In this document: piece by piece, positions 50,722-58,716 of the stretch
Layout of the letters: each line of letters starts with the position of its first letter
How positions within the stretch are numbered: the stretch's first letter is position 1
Origin: an uncultured Christensenella sp.
GTDB taxonomy: Bacteria > Bacillota > Clostridia > Christensenellales > Borkfalkiaceae
NCBI GenBank assembly: GCA_910585785.1
Contig: CAJUEV010000001.1
Coordinates: 124,001 to 188,000 of the forward strand
Direction: 5' to 3'
DNA length: 64,000 nucleotides
Notes under the pieces: model-generated
Seen by the model: only the letters and a program-made list of their open reading frames with translations
What the model was told of the DNA's origin: nothing
The model's database searches: none
Translations under genes and position numbers: made by a program

Positions 50722-52700
50722 GAAAGCAAGCTCCCGTCGGGCACGTCCTTTTCGGGCGAAACAATTGAAAGCGTTCCGTCGGGCGCTTCCGCGCAGACTA
50801 TCATACCCTCGCTTTGCAAGCCTTTCATTTCTCTGGGGGGAAGGTTGCAGACGACTATTACGCGCTTGCCTACCATTTCTTCCGCGGTATAGTGTTTGCC
50901 TATGCCGGAAAGCACCGATATGCGCCTGTTGCCAAGGCTGACGGTTTCGTGCAGCAGTTTACTTTTTTTGACCGCTTCGCACGCGACCACGGTACCCACT
51001 CTCATTTCTATTTTAGCGAAATCGTCTATCGTAATTTCTTCCTTCTTTTCCTCGTTTACGGGTGCTGCTTCCATTTTCTGCTTCTCCTCTATTTTTGCAA
51101 TTAACGGCTTAATATCCTCGAATTTAACGCGTTCGAACAGCGTTACGGGCGCGGGCGTTACCTTGTACTCGATAACGCGTTTATCCTCCGATTTGCTTTG
51201 CGGCGTTTCCGCTTCGCATTTTATGCGGTCCGCCGTTTCTGGCATAAACGCCTCCAAAATTTCAGCGCCTTTCGTAAGCGCGGTAAGCAGGTTGTACAAA
51301 ACCTGAGAAAGTCTGTCCTTCTTCCCTTCGTCCTTTGCAAGCAACCACGGCGTGGTTTCGTCAATATATTTATTAGCCCTGCGGAACAGCGCCCACAGAC
51401 AATCCAGCGCGTCCGAAACTTTATACTCGTCCATCTTTGCGGAAACCTTTGCCGCCGTTCCGTCAATAACCCGTTTAAAGTCCTCGTCGGGCTCGCCGGT
51501 CGCTCCCGTGAATTTTGCAACGCCGCCCAAGTATTGATTTGTCATTGAAACGGTGCGCTTCAACAAGTTGCCCAAAACGTTGGCAAGGTCGCTGTTTATT
51601 CTTTCGCACATAAGTTCCCACGTTATAACTCCGTCGTCGGCGTAAGGCATATCGTGCAAAATAAAATAGCGCACCGCGTCCGTGCCGAAAATTTCAGCCA
51701 TATCGTCCGCATACATAACGTTGCCCTTGCTTTTGGACATTTTGTCGCCGCCCTGCAACAGCCACGGGTGCCCGAAAACGCATTTAGGCAGCGGCTCGCC
51801 CAACGCCATAAGAAAAATCGGCCAATAAATTATGTGAAAGCGCAAAATATCCTTGCCGATAATATGCACGTCTGCGGGCCACAGTTTTTTATACGTTTCG
51901 GAAGGCTTTCCGCCCGTATAGCCCACGCCCGTAATATAGTTTGAAAGCGCGTCAAGCCACACGTAAACCACGTGTTTTTCGTCAAACGAAACGGGCACGC
52001 CCCATTTGAAAGTAGAGCGCGAAACGCACAAATCCTGCAACTTGGTTTTAAGCGAACCGTCCTCCGCCGCTTTAAGTATTTCGGCGTCGCTTTTGCCTAT
52101 AAACTCGTCGGCAAGCAGAAAGTTGTTCATCATCTCGTTTTTTCTGGAAACAGGTTGAATAAACTCCGGATGACTTACAATATGTTTTACAAGCCTGTCC
52201 GCATACTTGCCCATTTTGAAGAAATAAGCGTCCTCTTTGGCGGGTTTGACCTCTCTGCCGCAGTCCGGACACTTGCCGTCAACAAGCTGGCTTTCCGTCC
52301 AAAAACTTTCGCACGGGGTGCAGTACATTCCCTCGTAAGCGCCCTTGTAAATATCGCCCTGCTTATAAAGTTTTTCAAATATTTTTTGAACGGCTTCCAC
52401 GTGATTTTCGTCCGTCGTGCGGATAAACTTGTCGTAGCGGACGTTCATCAAATCCCATATTCTTTTTATTTCGGTTGAAACTTCGTCCACAAACTGCTTG
52501 GGCGTAAGTCCCTTTTCAGCGGCTTTTTGCTCCACTTTCAGCCCGTGCTCGTCCGTTCCCGTCATAAAGAAAACGTCATACCCCTGCCAACGCTTGAAGC
52601 GCGCTATCGCGTCGGCAAAAACCGCCTCGTACGTATTGCCGATATGGGGCTTGCCCGAAGTATAAGTTATAGCCGTAGTCAAATAAAATTTCTCTTTCAT
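50718..52700 (-). CDS. metG: Methionyl-tRNA synthetase
   Basis: A 660-residue class I synthetase, start at MKEKFYLTTAITYTSGKPHI after GGAGAAAGG; an ORF extension upstream is not homologous. The HIGH motif is HIGN, and KMSKS is present as GDKMSKSKGN. A Cys4 zinc knuckle (CTPCE and CPDC) lies in the connective peptide (about 127-150). The C-terminal ~110 residues form the tRNA-binding domain (DDFAKIEMRVGTVVACEAVKKS), joined by a Lys/Glu-rich linker. It charges both initiator and elongator tRNA with methionine. Confidence 0.98.
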   Translation of the reverse strand: MKEKFYLTTAITYTSGKPHIGNTYEAVFADAIARFKRWQGYDVFFMTGTDEHGLKVEQKAAEKGLTPKQFVDEVSTEIKRIWDLMNVRYDKFIRTTDENHVEAVQKIFEKLYKQGDIYKGAYEGMYCTPCESFWTESQLVDGKCPDCGREVKPAKEDAYFFKMGKYADRLVKHIVSHPEFIQPVSRKNEMMNNFLLADEFIGKSDAEILKAAEDGSLKTKLQDLCVSRSTFKWGVPVSFDEKHVVYVWLDALSNYITGVGYTGGKPSETYKKLWPADVHIIGKDILRFHIIYWPIFLMALGEPLPKCVFGHPWLLQGGDKMSKSKGNVMYADDMAEIFGTDAVRYFILHDMPYADDGVITWELMCERINSDLANVLGNLLKRTVSMTNQYLGGVAKFTGATGEPDEDFKRVIDGTAAKVSAKMDEYKVSDALDCLWALFRRANKYIDETTPWLLAKDEGKKDRLSQVLYNLLTALTKGAEILEAFMPETADRIKCEAETPQSKSEDKRVIEYKVTPAPVTLFERVKFEDIKPLIAKIEEKQKMEAAPVNEEKKEEITIDDFAKIEMRVGTVVACEAVKKSKLLHETVSLGNRRISVLSGIGKHYTAEEMVGKRVIVVCNLPPREMKGLQSEGMIVCAEAPDGTLSIVSPEKDVPDGSLLS

Positions 52701-52863
52701 ACCTTTCTCCGTTTTATTTCCAAAAAAGTATAACACAGCAAAAATCAAAACACAAATAAATTGCGTAAAAACCCGCCTTTAAAATATTGCAAAACGCTTT
52801 TTTAGCGGATTGCGGCGAAAATTTTACGGCGTGCAATAAACGTCGAAAAACGGCGGACAAGTT

Positions 52864-52893
52864 GGTATTTTGCGGGGTCGGCGTTCATAAAAT
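52864..52893 (+). promoter_or_regulatory. Candidate SigE promoter of spmA
   Basis: GGTATTT, 15 bp, CATAAAAT (52886-52893). The -10 matches the SigE form CATAMAAT well; the -35 is partial. The ATG is 5 nt after the -10, and no ribosome site is seen. SigE control of spmAB is known in Bacillus. Confidence 0.45.
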
Positions 52894-52898
52894 ACTTT

Positions 52899-53480
52899 AT
52901 GAACGTAATTTTTTCGGCGGTTTTTATACTTTCGCTGCTGGCTATGCTGTTTATCGCGCCCGACCAACTGTTGCCCTCGCTTCTGGGCGGAGCGGAAAGT
53001 TCGGCAAAAATGGCGCTTACTTTGTTTTGCATTTACGCGGTATGGATGGGACTTAGCCGACTTGCGGAAAAAAGCGGACTTTCGAAAACGGCGGCAAAAG
53101 CGCTTAAACCCCTTTCGAAAAAACTTTTCAAAACGGAAAACGAAGCCGCTTTGGAAAACCTTGCAATGAATCTTTCCTGCAATCTGTTGGGAATAGGCGG
53201 GGCGGCTACTCCGTACGCGGTTAAAGCGGTAAACGAACTTGAAAAGGACAAAAACTCCTTCGCGCAAAAACTGCTTTTTGTTATAAACGCAACTTCAATA
53301 CAAATTTTGCCCACAACCGTAATTACGCTTAGAGCGGGCGCGGGCAGTACATCCGCTTTCGACATATTTGTACCGTCGCTCATATGCACGTGTATTTCAA
53401 CGGGTTTAGGGGTGCTGCTTTACGTTATTACGGGCAAGTTTTCAAAAAAACCGTTTAAGCGCGGCAAGGCGGCGAAATGA
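52899..53480 (+). CDS. spmA: Spore maturation protein A
   Basis: A 193-residue membrane protein of the nucleoside-recognition (Gate) family: LGGAESSAKMALTLFCIYAVWMGL, ALENLAMNLSCNLLGIGGAATPYAVKAV and FVINATSIQILPTTVITLRAGAGS are diagnostic. About four membrane helices. SpmA and SpmB together are needed for spore core dehydration. It overlaps spmB by 4 nt. The start is an ATG following a SigE-like -10 with virtually no leader; it matches the family N-terminus. Confidence 0.95.
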   Translation: MNVIFSAVFILSLLAMLFIAPDQLLPSLLGGAESSAKMALTLFCIYAVWMGLSRLAEKSGLSKTAAKALKPLSKKLFKTENEAALENLAMNLSCNLLGIGGAATPYAVKAVNELEKDKNSFAQKLLFVINATSIQILPTTVITLRAGAGSTSAFDIFVPSLICTCISTGLGVLLYVITGKFSKKPFKRGKAAK

Positions 53481-53980
53481 CGTACGTAATACCCGTAATA
53501 TTTATAATTGTTTTCGGTTTTGCCGTATTTAAAAAAGTAAAAATTTACGACGAGTTTACAAACGGCGTAAAAGAAGCCGTAAATTTTACCGTCTCGCTTA
53601 TACCCTGCCTTGCCGCAATTTTTATGATGTGCGCCGTATTTGAAAAGTCGGGCTTGTCAGACAGGCTTACGCAACTTCTGTCACCCGTTTTCGGCGCGCT
53701 GGGCATCCCGCGGGAACTGACCAAACTTGTGCTTATAAAGCCGTTTTCAGGCAGCGGCTCGCTTGCGTACTTAAACGAAATAATAACAAAGTACGGCGCG
53801 GACAGCTATATTTCGAGATGCGCGTGCGTTTGCTTCGGCTCGTCGGAAACGGTGTTTTACATTTCCGCCGTTTATTTTGCGGGATTAAAAGTGAAAAATC
53901 TTGCGCTGCCAATAGCAATTGTGTTAATTTCTACCCTTATTTCGACAATTATCGCGTGTTTACTGTGTCGAATTATGTGA
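53477..53980 (+). CDS. spmB: Spore maturation protein B
   Basis: A 167-residue partner of SpmA, same Gate family. YDEFTNGVKEAVNFTVSLIPCLAAIFMM and SGLSDRLTQLLSPVFGALGIPREL are seen, together with FSGSGSLAYLNEIITKYGADSYISR and CACVCFGSSETVFYISAVYF. It has five membrane helices and acts in the spore membrane during core dehydration. Translation is coupled to spmA (ATGA). Confidence 0.95.
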   Translation: MTYVIPVIFIIVFGFAVFKKVKIYDEFTNGVKEAVNFTVSLIPCLAAIFMMCAVFEKSGLSDRLTQLLSPVFGALGIPRELTKLVLIKPFSGSGSLAYLNEIITKYGADSYISRCACVCFGSSETVFYISAVYFAGLKVKNLALPIAIVLISTLISTIIACLLCRIM

Positions 53981-54108
53981 ATTAACAAAACAAAAATGTT
54001 AATTTGTGAAAAAATTACAAATATTGTTCACATTAAAAATTTGACGGGCGGTAAAAAAATTTGTTTTAATTTATTTTACTTTTTTATTTCAGTGCTTATA
54101 ATTGTAAA

Positions 54109-54205
54109 TGTAAACGACGATAAGTTTACACTTTAATTTACTCATCATTTTTCCCCCTTATCATATGGAAGCGGCGCGAACTCCGGTTTGCGCCGTTTCT
54201 GTTTC
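54109..54205 (+). ncRNA. Candidate small RNA between spmB and the ZIP gene
   Basis: A TATAAT at 54097-54102 (with a weak TTTTAC 17 bp upstream) predicts a start near 54109. The transcript would begin with a TGTAAAC/GTTTACA hairpin (54109-54130) and continue through an unpaired stretch with TTTTTCCCCCTT (about 54148-54160), able to pair with purine-rich ribosome sites. It would end in a 9-10 bp GC hairpin (54172-54195) followed by TTTCTGTTTC. No open reading frame fits. The preceding 53981-54096 is AT-rich with short inverted repeats only. This is a prediction from structure, not homology. Confidence 0.4.
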
Positions 54206-54221
54206 TATAACAAAACACAAT

Positions 54222-54259
54222 AAATCCCCCCTGCCGAAACGCCTCGGCAGGGGGGATTT
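54222..54259 (-). terminator. Terminator of the ZIP transporter gene
   Basis: A long GC stem of about 15 bp flanked by AAAT/ATTT (54222-54237 with 54245-54259), about 30 nt past the stop at 54290. Confidence 0.85.
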
Positions 54260-54289
54260 ATTATTTAAGCGATTATTTTATAAAACGGT

Positions 54290-55150
54290 TTAAAACATAA
54301 CCAACAGAAAACCCATAACAACTCCCGTAAACAACGCCAGCGCGGGGAGTTTGCTTTTCCACATTAAAATTGCTTCGGGCAACAATTCGCCGAAAACTAC
54401 GTACAGCATTGCTCCGCTGGCAAAGCCCAACGCAATTGTAAGCATAATCTGGTTTATTCCGCCCAAAACATACCCAAGCAGCGCGCCCACCACCGTTGGC
54501 AACCCGCTTAGCGCCGTAAGCAATACCGCCTTAACTTTGCCCATTCCGCCTGAAATAAGCGGCACAGAAACCGCCATACCCTCCGGAATATTGTGCAAGC
54601 CTATTACGATAGCCATAATAAAGCCGCTACCGGAAAACAAGTTTGCCGTAAGGTTTTCGACAGAAGAATACGAAGCGCCTATTACCATACCTTCCGGCAG
54701 GTTATGCAAAGCAATTGCCGAAAGCATAACAAGCCCCGCCACAAACAGTTGCGACTTTGCTTTTTTATGCGTTTCGTAATGATTGGAATGGATTAACTCG
54801 TCCAAATCGTCCGCCGTGGCTGGATGGGCTTCGTCTATATGTTTAACTTCGTGATTTGTACACTTGTCTATTATCAAATTTAACAGCCATACCACGGCGT
54901 AACCCGCGACAACGGCAGCCACGACAATAATCGGCGTATATGATGGCAGCGAGCCCGACTTCATCAATTCGATAGGCTCGCTCATCAAATCAAAGCAGAC
55001 GACGGCGAGCATTATTCCCGCTGCAAACGACAGCAACAAACTTACTATTTTGCTTGAATCGCGGCGCAAAACCGCGCCTATAACACCGCCCAATCCCGTG
55101 CCGATAACGCCGGAAACAAACGTTATAACCGTAATAGCCAGATATTCCAT
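54290..55150 (-). CDS. ZIP-family divalent metal transporter
   Basis: A 286-residue protein with eight membrane helices. Helix IV carries LSAIALHNLPEGMVIGASY and helix V MAIVIGLHNIPEGMAVSVPL, the two HNxPEG metal-binding motifs of the ZupT/GufA branch. The loop between helices III and IV is His-rich (NHEVKHIDEAH, LIHSNHYETHKK). It probably imports zinc, iron or manganese. The ATG lacks a clear ribosome site. No metal-regulator box was recognised. Confidence 0.93.
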   Translation of the reverse strand: MEYLAITVITFVSGVIGTGLGGVIGAVLRRDSSKIVSLLLSFAAGIMLAVVCFDLMSEPIELMKSGSLPSYTPIIVVAAVVAGYAVVWLLNLIIDKCTNHEVKHIDEAHPATADDLDELIHSNHYETHKKAKSQLFVAGLVMLSAIALHNLPEGMVIGASYSSVENLTANLFSGSGFIMAIVIGLHNIPEGMAVSVPLISGGMGKVKAVLLTALSGLPTVVGALLGYVLGGINQIMLTIALGFASGAMLYVVFGELLPEAILMWKSKLPALALFTGVVMGFLLVMF

Positions 55151-55227
55151 AATTAAAAACCGCGCCTTTGGTATTTCATCAGTTTTCCGCCTTATCCCCG
55201 CAAAAGTCAGCGCGCCTCAAACCGCCT

Positions 55228-55668
55228 TTAAAAATCGGCAATGTGCTCCCAATCGGAAAGGTCGGGAACCCGCCCTTCCGTATACGCGCAAAAAATATCG
55301 CTTACTTCCGATAATTTTACCTTCTTGCCGTAGTTGTGCCCTTCGTCCTCGTCTTCCTCAGAATACTGCGCCTGCACATACGCGCAGCCGTCGCTTATAT
55401 CAAAGTCGGAAGCCTGCAAAAACACAATGTTTTTTACGGGCGACGCGCCCTGAATTAAAACAAAGTTTTCGCAAGAGCGGCGCAACACTTCCGCCGCCCT
55501 GTTTATATCTTCCGCGGAAGGGTCAAACGCATAAGTTTCTTTGCCGCCGCTGTAAACCGTAAGATGAAATTTGTAATCTTCGGGGACGGAAACCGCCTCT
55601 TGCACGCGCTTTGCGCTTTCCTCCTCTTTTGTCTTTTTTGATTTTTTGCCGAAAAGGAATCCGAACAT
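55228..55668 (-). CDS. Uncharacterised 146-residue protein, possibly cell-division related
   Basis: The protein opens MFGFLFGKKSKKTKEEESAK, like SepF or related proteins with an N-terminal amphipathic patch, then a domain (about 30-100) with FVLIQGASPVKNIVFLQASD. The C-terminus is acidic (SEEDEDEGHNYGKKVKLSEV). I do not assign a family. GGAGG precedes the ATG, 15 nt after the desulfurase stop, so it belongs to the ispE operon. The N-terminal patch may tether it to the membrane. Confidence 0.65.
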   Translation of the reverse strand: MFGFLFGKKSKKTKEEESAKRVQEAVSVPEDYKFHLTVYSGGKETYAFDPSAEDINRAAEVLRRSCENFVLIQGASPVKNIVFLQASDFDISDGCAYVQAQYSEEDEDEGHNYGKKVKLSEVSDIFCAYTEGRVPDLSDWEHIADF

Positions 55669-55682
55669 ATCGCGCCTCCGCT

Positions 55683-56813
55683 TTATTTTTTATTGTTTCT
55701 TATTTTTGCAACCGCGCGTTTTACCGCCCCGATTGTAAACTCTACTTCTTCAATCGTATTGTATTTGCCGAAAGTAAAGCGCACCGCGCCTTTTGCCCGC
55801 TCGGCGGAAAGTCCCATTGCGGTAAGCACGTGCGAAGGAGTTACGGCGCCTGCCGAACACGCCGAACCGGTTGAAACCGCTATACCTTCCAAATCCAGCA
55901 AAAACAAAATATTCGCCCCGTCGCAACCTTCAAATGAAATATTCGCGTTTGAGGGCACCCTCAGAGTTTTGTCGCCGTTTAAAACGCAGCCTTTCACTTC
56001 TTGAAGAACGCGCTTTACAAACTCGTCCCGCAACGCCTTTATTTTTGCATTGTTGTTTTCACGGTTGTTTTCCGCGTTTTCCAGCGCCATTGCAAGCCCG
56101 ACGGCAGCCGCCGCGTTAAGCGTTCCGCCGCGGAAACCGCGCTCCTGCATTCCGCCCGAAATAAATCTGTTTATTTTGGAACCGTTTTTTATATACATTG
56201 CGCCAAACCCGCGCGGTCCGTAAAACTTGTGCGAAGAAATACCTATACCGTCGCAATATTGCGTGGGGAATGGCAACACTCCCGCCGTCTGAACGCAGTC
56301 GCAATAATAAAAAATATTGCGCGCCCTGCAAATTTCGCCTATTTCTTTTACGGGCTGAATTACACCCGTTTCGTTATTCGCATACATAACCGCGCAAAAA
56401 AACGTATCGTCCTTTACGGCGTTTTCAACCGTTTGGGGGCTTACTATACCGCGGTTATCGGGGTTTACGTAAATGACTTCAACGCCGAATTTGCGCATAT
56501 CCTCCGCGCTTTCAATCAACGCGGGGTGCTCTGTTGCGGAAATTATTATGCTGCCCTTGCCGTGCGCTGCGCACACCCCTTTAAGGGCGGCGTTGCCCGC
56601 CTCCGTTCCGCCGGAAGTAAAATACACTTCCTCGGGCTTACAGCCCAATATATGCGCCGTTTTATCCCTTGCGGACACAACTGCGTTGGCTGCCGCGCGC
56701 CCCGCCCAATGCTGCGATTGCGGGTTGCCGAAATTTTGTTTTAAAAAAGCCGCCATCGCTTCCGATATGCAGTCGTCAATGGGCGTAGTGGCGGCGTTGT
56801 CAAGGTATATCAT
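55683..56813 (-). CDS. NifS/IscS-type cysteine desulfurase
   Basis: A 376-residue PLP enzyme. MIYLDNAATTPID starts the family, then YFTSGGTEAGNAALKG, ISATEHPALIES (His), YANNETGVIQPV and the PLP lysine in GISSHKFYGPRG (Lys196). The catalytic Cys is in STGSACSAGAVTPSHVL. It supplies sulfur for Fe-S clusters or tRNA thiolation. No iscU or mnmA is beside it, so its sulfur acceptor is unclear. It overlaps the upstream gene by 4 nt. Length and loop suit the group I (NifS-like) enzymes. Confidence 0.95.
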   Translation of the reverse strand: MIYLDNAATTPIDDCISEAMAAFLKQNFGNPQSQHWAGRAAANAVVSARDKTAHILGCKPEEVYFTSGGTEAGNAALKGVCAAHGKGSIIISATEHPALIESAEDMRKFGVEVIYVNPDNRGIVSPQTVENAVKDDTFFCAVMYANNETGVIQPVKEIGEICRARNIFYYCDCVQTAGVLPFPTQYCDGIGISSHKFYGPRGFGAMYIKNGSKINRFISGGMQERGFRGGTLNAAAAVGLAMALENAENNRENNNAKIKALRDEFVKRVLQEVKGCVLNGDKTLRVPSNANISFEGCDGANILFLLDLEGIAVSTGSACSAGAVTPSHVLTAMGLSAERAKGAVRFTFGKYNTIEEVEFTIGAVKRAVAKIRNNKK

Positions 56814-57736
56814 ACTTCCCCGTTTAAATTGTCAATAACGTTAAACGAAGCATATATGCGGGTCAATTTTTCATATTCGGCGCTCTTTTCTTCGTATTCG
56901 CGTCCAAGTTTAGTTGAAACGTTGCGTTCGTTACGGCTTACGTTTCTGCACGCAGCCCACAGTCTGCGCGAGGTTATAACCGTCGCGATAAACGCAATCC
57001 CCGCCAGCGATGCGAAAACTATCGTCAAAATCGTAAACAGACTGTCTTCTCTGGTGTACATATATTGCGTGCCCAAAACCACGGCGGCAATCAAAAACGC
57101 AACAAACGGCAATACAGTTGCGGCAAACGCTATCAAGGCTGATTTTCTGCGCTGTTTGAATGCCGCGCGGCGTTCGCCTTTCTTTTCCTCGTTTTCTCTG
57201 TTTAATGCTTCAACCGTCTGTTTTGTTTGCAAAATCCTTTCTTCAAGCGGTTTAGCCATTTCGGCAAGTTCTCTCTTTTGTTCGTCGTTGCCGAAATCGC
57301 CCAATCCCTCGGCGGCGTCGGCGCACTCGTCAAGCGCGGACCAGTCGGTAAAATATCTTGAATACGCCTTTACTTTAAGCGCATAAACTTCGCCGTTGTT
57401 TGCGTCAAGCTCGCCCGCTTGTTCCAACGCGTAAATTGCGCCGCTGTAATCTTCCGTCGCAAGACAAGCCTTTGCGCGGGAAATATATTGCTGCGTCATA
57501 TTGTACCGCTTGCTTTCTTCCTCCTCGCGCGCCTTCTGTCTTGCGGCAAGCTGTTCGGGCGTCATAACAGCCGCTTCCTCGTCGTCGGTGTCAAAGTCGG
57601 GCACTTCAAAGCCAATTTCTTCTCTCTCGTCTTCGTCCTGCGCAGCGTTTACAACCAGCTCTTCCTCGCCGTTTTCGTTTACGCGAATTTTATATCTTCT
57701 GTCCTTGTCGTCGTCAATCAACCTTTCTTCCGCCAT
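56810..57736 (-). CDS. Membrane protein with acidic N-terminus and TPR-like segment
   Basis: A 308-residue protein. The first ~70 residues are strongly acidic (DEDEREEIGFEVPDFDTDDEEAA). A TPR-like helical pair follows (about 95-150: YISRAKACLATEDYSGAIYALEQAGELD). A coiled coil (about 170-200) leads to two membrane helices (about 203-223 and 236-257). The C-terminus is a charged helix. I do not recognise a family. It sits 12 nt after ispE and overlaps the desulfurase gene. AAGGAG precedes the start. Confidence 0.78.
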   Translation of the reverse strand: MAEERLIDDDKDRRYKIRVNENGEEELVVNAAQDEDEREEIGFEVPDFDTDDEEAAVMTPEQLAARQKAREEEESKRYNMTQQYISRAKACLATEDYSGAIYALEQAGELDANNGEVYALKVKAYSRYFTDWSALDECADAAEGLGDFGNDEQKRELAEMAKPLEERILQTKQTVEALNRENEEKKGERRAAFKQRRKSALIAFAATVLPFVAFLIAAVVLGTQYMYTREDSLFTILTIVFASLAGIAFIATVITSRRLWAACRNVSRNERNVSTKLGREYEEKSAEYEKLTRIYASFNVIDNLNGEV

Positions 57737-57748
57737 ATTTAAAACTCC

Positions 57749-58603
57749 TTATATTTCGGGAATTACGCTTTTTATTACAAAGCAATCGAATTTTCCGCGA
57801 TACCTGCTTTTTGCCCAGCGGCAAAATTCAGCGTTTTCAAACAACGCGTAAACGCCGCTGCCCGAACCCGTCATATTTACGCCGAGCGGCGCAAATTCTT
57901 TAAGTTGGTTAAAAGCTTGCTCCACGCTGCCGTTTATCGCCTTTGCCGGCTCGTATAAATCATTGCATAACATCTTACCCAAGCCGTCAATATCGCCGTT
58001 TAAAAGCGCGTTTTCCGCGTTTGACGGCTTGCTTCCGCTCGCCGACAACTCGTCGTAAAGACGATAGCATTCCGCGGCGGAAACGCCTTTTTCGGGCACA
58101 AGCAGCAAAAAATCCAACCTTGTGCGGCAATCTAACTTTTCAACTTTTTCGCCCCTGCCGCCAAGTTTTGCAAAGCCGCCCGTAAGCATATAGCCGGCGT
58201 CGCTTCCCAGCCCGTCAGCAAGTTCTTTAAGTTCGCTTTCCTTGCCCAGCCCGTAAAGTTTGTTCATTCCCCGCAAAACGCCCGCTGCGTCCGCTGACGA
58301 GCCGCCCATACCCGCGCCCACGGGAATATTTTTATATATGGTAACGTCCGCCCCGCAAGTTTTAAACCGCCTTATATAAGCCAGCGCGGCTTTATAGGCG
58401 TTGTTTTGTTCGGGCGGAAGCGTTTCGGTACCCAATCCGTGCATTTGCACGCTTACTTCGCCGTCCTTACGGCGTTTCAGTTTTATTAAGTCGTAAACGT
58501 CTACCGAGCAAACCAAACTTTCAAGCATATGAAAACCGCCCTCCCTGCCCGTAATATTTAAGGTGAGATTGAGTTTTGCATAAGCCTTAACGGTTGCGTT
58601 CAT
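57749..58603 (-). CDS. ispE: 4-diphosphocytidyl-2-C-methyl-D-erythritol kinase
   Basis: A 284-residue GHMP kinase, start at MNATVKAYAKLNLTLNITGR; an in-frame extension upstream does not match the family. The ATP motif is NIPVGAGMGGSSADAAGVLRG, with the conserved KLNL N-terminus and the C-terminal MTGSGSGVYALF. It carries out the fourth step of the MEP isoprenoid pathway. There is no Shine-Dalgarno: TATAAT ends 6 nt before the ATG, so a leaderless mRNA is predicted. It heads a four-gene operon. Confidence 0.96.
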   Translation of the reverse strand: MNATVKAYAKLNLTLNITGREGGFHMLESLVCSVDVYDLIKLKRRKDGEVSVQMHGLGTETLPPEQNNAYKAALAYIRRFKTCGADVTIYKNIPVGAGMGGSSADAAGVLRGMNKLYGLGKESELKELADGLGSDAGYMLTGGFAKLGGRGEKVEKLDCRTRLDFLLLVPEKGVSAAECYRLYDELSASGSKPSNAENALLNGDIDGLGKMLCNDLYEPAKAINGSVEQAFNQLKEFAPLGVNMTGSGSGVYALFENAEFCRWAKSRYRGKFDCFVIKSVIPEI

Positions 58604-58609
58604 AAAATA

Positions 58610-58639
58610 ATTATAGCACACCGCGCACGTTTTTATCAA
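58610..58639 (-). promoter_or_regulatory. Promoter of ispE, predicted leaderless
   Basis: TTGATA (58634-58639), 18 bp, TATAAT (58610-58615) on the minus strand, then six bases and the ATG at 58603. Confidence 0.72.
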
Positions 58640-58661
58640 CAGTTTTACAAACAATAATAAA

Positions 58662-58696
58662 GCCGTCGGAGAAAAATAACCTTTCACACCGACGGC
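58662..58696 (-). terminator. Terminator of the sipL-like gene
   Basis: An 8-bp perfect GCCGTCGG/CCGACGGC stem with a 19-nt loop and TTTATTATTG on the minus strand, about 20 nt past the stop at 58717. Confidence 0.75.
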
Positions 58697-58716
58697 GTTT
58701 GAAGTTTTAAATCAGT

